Assembly: GCA_020851565.1 (NCBI GenBank)
Contig: JADZCN010000161.1
Location: 37,287 to 101,286 of the forward strand
Origin: Acidobacteriota bacterium
GTDB lineage: Bacteria > Acidobacteriota > Vicinamibacteria > Vicinamibacterales > UBA2999
Reading direction: 5' to 3'
Length of the DNA stretch: 64,000 nt
Below the pieces are notes generated by a model. That model was not told the origin of the DNA and did not search any database. It worked only from the letters and a program-made list of their open reading frames with translations. Both the position numbers and the translations under genes were made by a program. Positions 50,818-58,892 of the stretch are shown one piece after another (the first letter of the stretch is position 1; every line of letters starts with the position of its first letter).

Positions 50818-52035
50818 CTATTGGTGTCTCAGCACCTTGCGCTGTCTCTGGAGTTGCTCGATGGGCACGTAATCGAAGTCGAAGCCGAAGTGCCGCGGCC
50901 CGAAGACTTCGATACCCTTGGGCGTTCTCCAGAGGGGCGAGTTCGGCCAGCCGATCAGGGCAACTTCAGCTCCCTGTTTGTAGGACCCCAACTCGCCACC
51001 ATAGTGTGCGTCTCCGGTCTTGGGATCCAGGTTCGCTATGAAGTCCGGCGCCATCGCATCTGGCACTCCGTCCAGCCAGGTCAGGTTGTTCTCGTTCTTG
51101 ATCCATATGCGATACGTGTGACCCGCGTACTCATTGGTGCCGCTCAGTTCGACATCCCACCATGTGAAGCCGCGGTCACCCTTTCCCTCGACCTTGGATA
51201 CGATTCCCTGGAAGAGCTTGAAGCCATTCGACGCCTTGACTAAGGCGTTGACAGGGTCCACGCCGTTCGCCACGGCTTCGCGGGCCGTGCGCCCCAGCAG
51301 AATAGCCTGCGAGACGGCGCCGGGGATGGCGCCACCGCGCTTGAGGTCCCGACCCGACATGGCGTTCATCGCCATGGAAGCGCCCCCTCCGCTGGCCACC
51401 GCAATGGCCCGGGCGAGGTCTTCTGATCGGTAGTCGTCGACAGCCTTGTCGAGGATGATCGTGTCGCCAAAACGAGTCACGAGCGCGGCCGGCGTCGAGG
51501 GAATCCCAATGAGCCACGGGACTTGCTGTTGAACCTCTGGCCGCGCGCGGCCTGAGAGGCACGCATCCACCAACGGGACGCCAAGTTCGGCTGCCAGCAT
51601 GAGTGCGCTGAGCGTAGCCCCTGCCGCTTCGATGCGCACGACTGCATTGAAGCTCTTGCCGACGTGCCTGCTGAGCGCCTCCACCGCCTTCACGGAACTG
51701 TTCGGAATGGTCGGGAGATTCTGCGCCTTCACGCGTTCACGGACGTACTCCCAGGCACCGCCGCCACCGATGCCGGCCGGTGTCACAGTGTTCCAATCGT
51801 CCGGGATATCCTCCATCGCGATCAGGGTGAACGTCTTCCCCGCTGCGATTGCCTCTTTGATCCGTTGGACCATGCTGGCGGTGTTGTTGCCACGGCTCGC
51901 CTGAATGGATGAGCCCATCATCATGTCGAGCAGTTCCTGCTCAGTGAGAGTCCGCACCTTGGGTGTTTGTGCACCTGCCAATGACGGCCAGGCGGCCAAC
52001 GCGCCAACGAGTAGCAGCACAATCCGACTATTCAT
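50818..52035 (-). CDS. exported DUF917-family protein
   Basis: 405 residues; GGAGGAG lies 5 bases before the ATG (52035). Signal peptide (IVLLLVGALAAWPSLAGAQ). Motifs: LTEQELLDMMMGSSIQASRG, AGIGGGGAWEYV, EAAGATLSAL, PLVDACLSGRARPE, RFGDTIILDKAVDDYR (Phe for the usual Trp), ASGGGASMAMNAMSG, SNGFKLFQG, IKNENNLTWLDGVPD, GPRHFGFDFDYVPIE. It is the last of three consecutive minus-strand copies. Confidence 0.9.
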   Translation of the reverse strand: MNSRIVLLLVGALAAWPSLAGAQTPKVRTLTEQELLDMMMGSSIQASRGNNTASMVQRIKEAIAAGKTFTLIAMEDIPDDWNTVTPAGIGGGGAWEYVRERVKAQNLPTIPNSSVKAVEALSRHVGKSFNAVVRIEAAGATLSALMLAAELGVPLVDACLSGRARPEVQQQVPWLIGIPSTPAALVTRFGDTIILDKAVDDYRSEDLARAIAVASGGGASMAMNAMSGRDLKRGGAIPGAVSQAILLGRTAREAVANGVDPVNALVKASNGFKLFQGIVSKVEGKGDRGFTWWDVELSGTNEYAGHTYRIWIKNENNLTWLDGVPDAMAPDFIANLDPKTGDAHYGGELGSYKQGAEVALIGWPNSPLWRTPKGIEVFGPRHFGFDFDYVPIEQLQRQRKVLRHQ

Positions 52036-52117
52036 AAACGCTCCTCCATATGGTCCTAGCCGGTGCGAGCATCAGCACTGGTTCGCGATGAAGACGGCAT
52101 GTTCTACGGCAAGAAGG

Positions 52118-53332
52118 CTATCGACTCGCGTGCAGCCTCTCGATGGGAATGTAGTCGTGATCGAAGCCGAAGTGCCGCGGACCAAGCATCTCGATAGCCT
52201 TGGGCGTGCGCCAGATGGCGTGATTGCGAAAACCGACAATCGCGAGTTCCTGACCGACCACGAAACTGCCAATGATGCTGCCGCCGCGCATGGCCCATCC
52301 TGTGCGAGCGTCGAGCGCCGCGATCAGGTCGGGTGCCGAGGCATCGAGGCGGCCGTCTCGCCAGGCCACCATGTTCTCGTTCTTGTTGAATATTCGATAA
52401 CGGCTACCGACAAATCCGCCGGTACCTTCGAGAACGGCGTCCGTCCAGCCGAAACCCTGCTCACCCTTGCTCTCTGACTGTGTCACTGTGCCGCGAAACA
52501 GCAAGTAGCCGTCGCCAGCATCGATAACGGCGCGAACTGGGTCGTCTCCGGCCGCCACCGCCCTTCGGGCGGCGCGTCCGAGCAGGATGGCCTTGCTCAA
52601 GAATCCCGGGATCAGGTTGGCCTTGAGTACCTTACCGCTAACCGCGTTGGCGGCCACAGTCACGCTGCCGCCGCTAGCCACCGCGAGTGCACGGGTCAGG
52701 TCTTCCACCCGGAAGTCATCATGAACACGTGGAATGAGTATCGAATCGCCGTACCGTGTCGTAGCAGCCAGCGGAGCGCGCGAGATACCGTTCATGAAGA
52801 ACGGACTCATTTGGACCTCGGGAAGACAGCGGCCGGACGGGCAGCCATCGACGATCGGAATACTCATCCGGCTCGCGGTCAGTAGCGCGCTGGACGTTGC
52901 GCCTCCCGCCTCCGCTTCGAACGTGACGTCGAACGTTCGGCCCATGTACTGTGAAAGCACATCGATGGCCGTGGGCAGACTGGGATCGACGGGCCGGCCG
53001 CGGACGAAGCCTTGCCTCTCCATGCGCTCGGTCACGTGGCTCCACGCGCCACCGCCGCCTACGCCAAACGACGTGAAGGCCATCCAGTCGTCTGGGACGT
53101 CCTCCAGGGCAATCATGGTGAACTGCCGGCCGGCAGCAAGCGCGTCGTCGATGCGCTTGATCATTCCCTCGGTGTCACCGCCGCGCGTGCAGAGAATCGA
53201 GGTGCCGACCATCATGTCGACCAGGTCCTGGCGATCGAGCGTGCGCAGCTGTGGCGGTGAGGCGCGGCTGATTGGTCCGTCGACCATCAGAATGCACGCC
53301 AGCAGCAGGCCGCCGACTCTGGGAGGGGTCAT
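52118..53332 (-). CDS. exported DUF917-family protein, divergent copy
   Basis: 404 residues from ATG 53332 with a signal peptide (VGGLLLACILMVDGPISRAS). It is the most diverged intact copy: LDRQDLVDMMVGTSILCTRG, SFGVGGGGAWSHV, EAGGATSSAL, PIVDGCPSGRCLPE, RYGDSILIPRVHDDFR, ASGGSVTVAANAVSG, GDGYLLFRG, FNKNENMVAWRDGRLD, GPRHFGFDHDYIPIE. Extra Cys occur in SILCTRG and SGRCLPE, and GGGxS is altered to GGSVT. It probably has a different substrate from the other copies or is starting to degenerate. Confidence 0.87.
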   Translation of the reverse strand: MTPPRVGGLLLACILMVDGPISRASPPQLRTLDRQDLVDMMVGTSILCTRGGDTEGMIKRIDDALAAGRQFTMIALEDVPDDWMAFTSFGVGGGGAWSHVTERMERQGFVRGRPVDPSLPTAIDVLSQYMGRTFDVTFEAEAGGATSSALLTASRMSIPIVDGCPSGRCLPEVQMSPFFMNGISRAPLAATTRYGDSILIPRVHDDFRVEDLTRALAVASGGSVTVAANAVSGKVLKANLIPGFLSKAILLGRAARRAVAAGDDPVRAVIDAGDGYLLFRGTVTQSESKGEQGFGWTDAVLEGTGGFVGSRYRIFNKNENMVAWRDGRLDASAPDLIAALDARTGWAMRGGSIIGSFVVGQELAIVGFRNHAIWRTPKAIEMLGPRHFGFDHDYIPIERLHASR

Positions 53333-53360
53333 GAGGCGGATCCGGTGATGGCAGGGGTGG

Positions 53361-54572
53361 TCAGTGTGCACCGAGGTTCTTCCGTCGTTGCTGCAGCGTT
53401 TCAACCGGAACGTAGTCCAGGGGAAAACCAAAATGACGCGGGCCGAGGAGCTCAACGCCACGGGGCGTGCGCCAGAGCTGATGAGCGGGGATCGCAACCA
53501 GCACGACCTCCTGGTCGACGTTGTAACCGCCAAGGCTGGGGCCGACGATGGTGTCACCAGTCTTCGGATCAAGGTTGCAGATCAGGTCTGGCGACATTAC
53601 GTCAGGCACGCCATCGAGCCATCCGAGAAGGTTCTCGTTCTTCACGAAGACCTTGTAGGCGTGGCCGGCGTAGCGGCCGGTTCCCTTGATCTCCACGTCC
53701 CACCAGGTGAACCCGCCCTCGCCCCTCATGTCCGCCTTCGACACGACACCTTGAAAGAGCTTGAAACCTCGGCTAGCACCTAAGAGGGCGGCGATCGGAT
53801 CGGCCCCGCGATCTCGGGCCTCGCGAAGCGCTCTGCCGTAGAGAATTGAGGTAGAGACGTCGCCAGGGATCACAACCTTCTTGAGCTGCTGACCTGACAT
53901 CGGATTGTAGGCCATCGAAGCGCCGCCGCCGCTCGCCACAGCCACCGCCCGTGCCAGATCCTCAATGCGGTAGTCGTCGACCACGCTGTTGAGGATGACG
54001 ACATCACCCCAGCGGGTGACCACCGCTCCGGGTCCCGTCCGAAGACCGCTCGCGAACGAAGTCTGCATTGACAACTCAGGCACGGCCCGTCCAGAGAAGC
54101 AGGCATCGACGACGGGTATCCCGAGCTCCGAAGCGGCCAGAAAGGTGTTCAGGGTCTGGCCAGCGGGCTCGAAGCGGATCAGGGCATCAATCTTCTTGCC
54201 GACGTGCTTGCTCAACGCCTCCACGGCACGTGCTGGCAGGTTTGGCGTAATGGGGAGGTTCTGCGCCTTGGTCCGTTCAATGACGTGCTGCCACGCGCCC
54301 CCGCCGCCTACCCCCACGAGATTGGCCACGGTCCAGCTGTCAGGGAGGTCGGCGAGCGAGATCATCGTAAACTGTCGACCTTGGGCGAACGCCTCCTTCA
54401 CGCGGCTCACGAGGTTGGAAGTATTTGAACTTCGGCTCGCCTGAATCGACGATCCTTGCATCATGTCGATCATTTCCTGTTCGGTGAGCGTGCGTATGGT
54501 CGGCCGCTGCGCATGGGCTGCCGTTGGCCACAGGCAGACGGCGACGATCGCTGCGATTGCGAGACTGCGCAT
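53361..54572 (-). CDS. exported DUF917-family protein
   Basis: 403 residues; AAGGAG lies 6 bases before ATG 54572. Signal peptide (LAIAAIVAVCLWPTAAHAQ). Motifs: LTEQEMIDMMQGSSIQASRS, LVGVGGGGAWQHV, EPAGQTLNTF, PVVDACFSGRAVPE, RWGDVVILNSVVDDYR, ASGGGASMAYNPMSG, SRGFKLFQG, VKNENLLGWLDGVPD, GPRHFGFPLDYVPVE. It is first of the three minus-strand copies (28 bases to the next one), and its promoter faces the sigma remnant at 54,756. Confidence 0.9.
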   Translation of the reverse strand: MRSLAIAAIVAVCLWPTAAHAQRPTIRTLTEQEMIDMMQGSSIQASRSSNTSNLVSRVKEAFAQGRQFTMISLADLPDSWTVANLVGVGGGGAWQHVIERTKAQNLPITPNLPARAVEALSKHVGKKIDALIRFEPAGQTLNTFLAASELGIPVVDACFSGRAVPELSMQTSFASGLRTGPGAVVTRWGDVVILNSVVDDYRIEDLARAVAVASGGGASMAYNPMSGQQLKKVVIPGDVSTSILYGRALREARDRGADPIAALLGASRGFKLFQGVVSKADMRGEGGFTWWDVEIKGTGRYAGHAYKVFVKNENLLGWLDGVPDVMSPDLICNLDPKTGDTIVGPSLGGYNVDQEVVLVAIPAHQLWRTPRGVELLGPRHFGFPLDYVPVETLQQRRKNLGAH

Positions 54573-54654
54573 GCTGAACTCCTTGATCGGAATATGTCTG
54601 CAGGCAGCCAGAGGCGTGGGTCTGAGTGCCGGTGTCCTCAGTTCTATTACGATC

Positions 54655-54750
54655 GGAGCGTGAAAGTGCAACAAGAGAAACCCGTCACAGTGAGCCTGTT
54701 GTGCTTGTCAGCCCGCCTCGTCATTACATGTGTTCAGGCGCATTTGACTT
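54655..54750 (+). promoter_or_regulatory. conserved upstream region of the broken ECF sigma gene, copy 2
   Basis: GAAAGTGCAAC, ACCCGTC and CGTCATTACATGTG match 30,912-31,000 in the same order and at similar distances from the sigma start codon. It lies in the divergent region with the DUF917 gene that starts at 54,572. Confidence 0.5.
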
Positions 54751-54755
54751 CAGAT

Positions 54756-54920
54756 ATGCTCGCTTCCTCGTCCGACGCTTTCGCCAGACACGTGCCTGAG
54801 CGTTCTGAATTAGCTGACCGCCTGCACTCCGTCGCTGAGAATGAAGGCTTCGGGCAGCTGTACGCGTGTGCATTCCCGAAGGTCTATTCATTCATCAGGT
54901 CACAAGTCAGGACAGCCGAG
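54756..54920 (+). pseudogene. ECF sigma-factor N-terminal remnant
   Basis: MLASSSDAFARHVPE and FGQLYACAFPKVYSFIRSQV match the start of the intact sigma factor (MLISSSDAFARSVPE, FSQLYVSAFPKVYSFVRSHV). After about 55 codons the sequence jumps in another frame into a DUF917 C-terminus. About 2.8 kb, corresponding to the rest of sigma, all of anti-sigma and the 5' two-thirds of the DUF917 gene, is missing. Confidence 0.85.
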
Positions 54921-55263
54921 GGAAGATACAGAGCTCGAAGGGGTTGGCCCCTACAAAGGACACACGTACAGGAGTTGCGTCAAGAACGAGAACATGATCT
55001 CCTGGCTTGACGGAAGGCCGGATATTCTCCCCCCTGACTTGATCTACACCCTCGACCCCAAGACAGGCGACGCAATCACGATTCCCAGGATGGGTGGCTA
55101 CCCGCTCGGCATGGAAGTGGTGATCGTAGGCAGGGCCGCATCGCCCATGTGGCGAACGCCCAAGGGCGTCGAGTTGTTCGGGCCACGACACTTCGGCTTC
55201 GATCTTGACTTCGTGCCGATCGAGGAGATGTTGAAGTCGCGACAGCAGTGTGGTGCGAAGTAG
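54921..55263 (+). pseudogene. DUF917-family C-terminal remnant
   Basis: EDTELEGVGPYKGHTYRSCV, then VKNENMISWLDGRPD, LDPKTGDAITIPRMGGYPLG, WRTPKGVELFGPRHFGFDLD and the stop at 55,263. Almost identical in kind to the intact copy at 32,931-34,175 (both have LEGVGPYKGHTY and GGYPLGMEVVIVGRA). It is the right-hand part of a deleted sigma/anti-sigma/DUF917 module and lies 150 bases before the amidase gene. Confidence 0.88.
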
Positions 55264-55416
55264 GCTGATGGGGACGGGACCACATTGGGTGTTCCGTCCC
55301 CGTTCAGCAGCACATGAAGATGTCGCGACCGTGACGCCTTCTCAGCAATCGTAGGCATGAACCGCCAGAGACGTTAGCGCACAGCGGACGAGACCAGTGC
55401 CAAGACGGTGTGAGAC

Positions 55417-56988
55417 ATGGCAGTCCAATCCAGAGTGTCGGCAATCGCAGTCGTGGTGCTTGTCGGGGCCGCCGTAGGTCTCGGGGTAGAGACCCAGTCG
55501 TCTTCGCCTCTCCGAGTGAGCGAGATCACGATAGCTGAACTTCACGCGGCGCTTCGCGCCAACCGGACAACATGCCGCAGGGTTGTGGAGCAGTACCTCC
55601 AGCGGATTCACGCGTACGACAAGCGCGGTCCTGCAATCAACTCGATCATTCAAGTCAATCCACGCGCGCTAGCCATTGCGGATGAACTCGATCGCCGCTA
55701 CGACCAGAATGGATTCACCGGACCCCTGCACTGCGTCACGGTCGTTGTCAAAGACAACTTCGAGACCGTCGACATGCCGACCAGCGCTGGCTCGTTGTCT
55801 CTGAAAGGGATGGTCACCGGCAAGGACGCCTTCGTCGTGAAACGTCTTCGTGACTCAGGCGCCGTGATCATCGCCAAGGCCAACATGCACGAGTTCGCGT
55901 TCAGTCAGTATGAGACTGTCAGCTCAATTCTCCCCGGTTACACGCGGAATCCATACGACGTCAACCGTGTCACCGCGGGGTCGAGCGGGGGAACGGCAGC
56001 GGCCGTCGCCGCCAATTTCGCGGCTGTCGGTCTTGGGACCGACACAGGCGCCTCCATTCGAGGGCCAGCTTCATTTCAAGCCCTGGTCGGAATTCGTCCG
56101 ACTATGGGGATGGCCAGCCGGAGTGGAGTTGTGCCGGTCTTTCTGGACTCGGACGTGACGGGTCCGCTTGCGCGAACTGTTGCCGACGCCGCCGCAGCCC
56201 TTCAGTCAATGGCTGCGCCGGATTCATCGGATGCCGCCACGGTGGCTGGCCGGCCCCGGCTGGTCGAAGACTACGCTCCTCAAATGGCCGCCAACGGCCT
56301 GAAGGGCACCCGCATCGGGGTGCTGCGCCAGGTCTTCGTCACACCCACGACCGATGCTGAAGTGGCGCAACTGTTTCAGGTAGCCCTCGAGGACCTCCGA
56401 CGCGCTGGCGCGACCGTGCTGGACCCGGTGTCCATCGGTGACCTCGACGAACTCCGTCGGGGCCAGCTAGGCGTGGCCAGGTGCAACGCTTTCAAGTTTG
56501 AATTGAACCGTTACCTTTCGAATCTTGGCGACAAAGCACCAATGCGCTCCCTAGAGGAGATCATCCGATCTAGGCTGTTTCACCCTACAATCCAGGCGCG
56601 ACTCGAGACGTCCCAATTGGCGGATGATGTGCCAGGGGAAAGCCCGGGTTGCAAGGCGCGTTTGGAGTCCAGGTCGAGAATTCGGTCCGCAGTCACGAGG
56701 TTGATGCGCGAGGCAAGGCTTGATGCCCTTGTCTATCCTACGTGGAGCAACCCTCCGCGCCTGATTGGTGATCTCAACACTCCACATGGCGACAACAATC
56801 AGTTGCTGGCACCATCCACAGGTTTTCCAGCCATCACGGTACCGATGGGTTACACGAACGAAGATAGACTTCCAGCGGGCCTTCAGTTTCTGGGTGGAGC
56901 GTGGACCGAGCCATTGCTGATACGCCTCGCCTATGCCTATGAGCAAGCAACGCGGCATCGGCGACCACCAGTCATAACGCCAGGCTGA
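55417..56988 (+). CDS. exported amidase-signature-family amidase
   Basis: 523 residues with a signal peptide (VSAIAVVVLVGAAVGLGVET). The Ser-cisSer-Lys triad is visible: Lys in TVVVKDNFETVDMPTSAGS, cis-Ser in GLGTDTGASIRGPASF and the preceding TAGSSGGTAAAVAANF. The family usually has DTGGSIR; here it is DTGASIR. The C-terminal blocks (GFPAITVPMGY, LPAGLQFLGGAWTE) are typical. Likely role: periplasmic hydrolysis of a carboxamide, perhaps the N-carbamoyl or amide product of an opened cyclic imide. A broken paralogue converges on another DUF917 pair at 45 kb, so the linkage is recurrent. Confidence 0.9.
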   Translation: MAVQSRVSAIAVVVLVGAAVGLGVETQSSSPLRVSEITIAELHAALRANRTTCRRVVEQYLQRIHAYDKRGPAINSIIQVNPRALAIADELDRRYDQNGFTGPLHCVTVVVKDNFETVDMPTSAGSLSLKGMVTGKDAFVVKRLRDSGAVIIAKANMHEFAFSQYETVSSILPGYTRNPYDVNRVTAGSSGGTAAAVAANFAAVGLGTDTGASIRGPASFQALVGIRPTMGMASRSGVVPVFLDSDVTGPLARTVADAAAALQSMAAPDSSDAATVAGRPRLVEDYAPQMAANGLKGTRIGVLRQVFVTPTTDAEVAQLFQVALEDLRRAGATVLDPVSIGDLDELRRGQLGVARCNAFKFELNRYLSNLGDKAPMRSLEEIIRSRLFHPTIQARLETSQLADDVPGESPGCKARLESRSRIRSAVTRLMREARLDALVYPTWSNPPRLIGDLNTPHGDNNQLLAPSTGFPAITVPMGYTNEDRLPAGLQFLGGAWTEPLLIRLAYAYEQATRHRRPPVITPG

Positions 56989-57000
56989 CGCTGGAAGGCT

Positions 57001-57835
57001 GTAAGTCCTTGTCCTGGCCCGTGGTGATCCTCGCAGTCGAGGCAGAGGAGAAGGACTACGCCGTGCCGACGGTCAGCGGGGCGTCCGGGAGCGTGACGGC
57101 GCCCGGGGCCGCGAACGTAGCCTCGGTGGCGGTGAGCAAATGCGTGTGGGGGTCGACGCCCACGAGCTTCGCCGACTCACACCGTTGTGTAGAAGAGTGC
57201 CGCGACATGCGTGCCGCACAGGAACTTCGAGCCGTAGTGATTCTTGCTGCCGGCCACGGGACCGTGCAGCGCGCGCCCCACGGCATTGTTGTCGAGCGGG
57301 ATGCACGGATTATCAAGAAATCGCGTGAGGCCGGTCCAGCGTTCGAGCATGTAGCGGACGGCTTTCCCAGCTCGCTCCGCGGCAAGCCCACCTGCTCAGT
57401 CGCCCACACCTTGATGCGCTCGGTGATCGCGCGACCGTGCCTGGCGCAGCTGATGTCGGAGCGCCTGCGCGGCGGCGTCTCCCGGAAAGCGGCCAGGCAC
57501 GAGACGCTCGACGGCGTAGAGTTCGCAAATCAGCTCGTCGATCTGTTGGCCCTCGTCCGCCGACTTGCCGGGCAAGATGCGATAGAAGGCGAGTGGGCGT
57601 GGCGACGGCCCACACCGTGCCGGCCGCCGGAGCCTCCGATCCGAGGCGGAGCCAGTGGGTTTCATCGACATGGATGACGGGCGTGGCCAACGCCCGCCGC
57701 CCCAGCGCCTCGTAACTCGGCTCCAGGTGCCGCGCCAGGGCCTGGATCTGATCCCAGAGCGTGTGCGACTCCACGATCAGCCCCTCGCGCGCCATCATCC
57801 GCACCTGGCGCTCCAGCGGGGAGATGGTCGGAGAG
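57001..57835 (-). mobile_element. IS66-family element remnant with broken transposase
   Basis: GTAAG at 57,001 resembles an IS66 end. The minus strand shows, in shifting frames, PLERQVRMMAREGLIVESHT, VIHVDETHWLRLGSE, LAFYRILPGKSADEGQQIDE, RYMLERWTGLTRFLDNPCIP and NNAVGRALHGPVAGSKNHYG, all TnpC-type IS66 blocks. The 5' end of the transposase and the accessory genes are missing. It starts 13 bases after the amidase stop. Confidence 0.8.
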
Positions 57836-58000
57836 CTTCTTCTCGACGGTGAAGAGCGAGCTCGCCGACCGGTTCGGTAGCTATGGGGAAGCAAAGATGG
57901 AGGTGTTCGACTAGCTCGAGGTGTACTACAACCAGCGACGCCGGCATTCGACCCTGGGCCAGATCAGCCCGGCGGCCTTCGAGCGCCGCGCGGCGGCCTG
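57836..58000 (+). pseudogene. IS3-family OrfB C-terminal remnant
   Basis: FFSTVKSELADRFGSYGEAK, an in-frame TAG, then LEVYYNQRRRHSTLGQISPA, the end of the IS3 integrase core with its last catalytic Glu region. It abuts the IS66 remnant, which apparently inserted in, or recombined with, an older IS3. The next 220 bases hold nothing recognisable. Confidence 0.8.
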
Positions 58001-58224
58001 ACCTCGGCGGGGCGCTTGGCGGCGGCCGCTCATCCGCTGGTGGGTGAACACGACCGCCGCCAACCGCCTGTAGACCTGCTACGACCGATGAAGAACGAAG
58101 ACTGATTCGACTGAACTAACCCGTCCACGAGATCGGATTAGGCCCAGCCGCGGCCGTTGATGCTGTGCGGCGCAACCAACGTGTGCTCGTTGTCTTGCGT
58201 TCTGGCGGTCCGCGAGTGGTGCCG

Positions 58225-58400
58225 CGCTTGCGACGCCTCAGCCAAGCCGCGAAGAAACAGCTGACGGTGATGACGAACGCAGAAGTCGTCTGCGTGGACG
58301 GAGTCGGTGGCGCGGAGGCAGTCGTTGTCGTGCGTTACACGCGAACGGGCCGGCTGTGCGCTGTGAACAAGGCCGCATTCCTGTCGTGCGACGGTTCGAC
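58225..58400 (+). repeat. diverged 176-bp repeat, copy 2 (possible small coding region)
   Basis: Counterpart of 24,303-24,475. In frame it reads RLRRLSQAAKKQLTVMTNAE, VVCVDGVGGAEAVVVVRYTR, TGRLCAVNKAAFLSCDGST. Differences between the copies include many third-position changes and one whole-codon gain, which suggests past selection on the protein. An ATG at 58,165 could start an 89-residue product. Function unknown. It is followed by a partial GTGGAGACATT...GAGGCAGGGATTCGA repeat at 58,460-58,556. Confidence 0.55.
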
Positions 58401-58592
58401 ACGCCGCGCGCGCGAATGGGCGACATGCCTCTAGAGAATCGGAACATCGAGCCGGAACGTGGAGACATTTTGGAGTCAAGGTTGGAATCCCGACGAGCGG
58501 AAGCCGAAGTCCGAGAATGGGATAGCCGGAGTGAGAGGCAGGGATTCGAGACGGACGCTGATCGACCGTAAGTTGTTGTTTCAGAAGGAGCT

Positions 58593-58772
58593 TGGCTGGG
58601 AGGCAGGGATTCGAACTCGGAGGGAAGGCGTCCCCGTAACTGTTGATGGCGCGTCACTTCTGGCGAGAAGCGCTTCGTTCACAGTGGGTTACGAGCCCCC
58701 GATTCGTTCACTCCCGTCCACATTAGTCCTCGCAGATCGACCGCCGTCGTGGAGACATTCTGGAGACGGCAA
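58593..58772. repeat. right copy of the 180-bp tRNA-3'-end-like direct repeat (putative att site)
   Basis: TGGCTGGGAGGCAGGGATTC starts the repeat as at 27,365; later blocks TGTTGATGGCGCG, ACTTCTGG, GGGTTACG and TGGAGACATTCTGGAGACGG are shared in order. Same orientation as the left copy, as expected for attL and attR. No complete tRNA can be folded here. Confidence 0.55.
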
Positions 58773-58852
58773 TGGCGGTACTGTTTCGCTCAGGGCCCGC
58801 CGCGCCGTAGCCGCCGACGAACGCGGCGGCGACGCGACTCGCGGCCCGTCGC

Positions 58853-58882
58853 TTGACATAAACCCTAGTGTAAGCTTACACT
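58853..58882 (+). promoter_or_regulatory. promoter and 16-bp palindromic operator of the XRE gene
   Basis: TTGACA at 58,853-58,858 and TTACAC 17 bases later form a plausible promoter. The perfect palindrome AGTGTAAGCTTACACT (58,867-58,882) covers the -10 box, 10 bases before the XRE start, which fits autorepression. Confidence 0.7.
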
Positions 58883-58892
58883 TGACGCAGCA

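Noticed and set aside
54756..55263. Sigma-DUF917 fusion protein
   Set aside because: The two parts are in different reading frames, so no fused product can be made; it is a deletion scar.
58593..58680. Possible complete tRNA gene at the right repeat
   Set aside because: Same reason as the left copy; the T-stem does not pair and no cloverleaf can be made.
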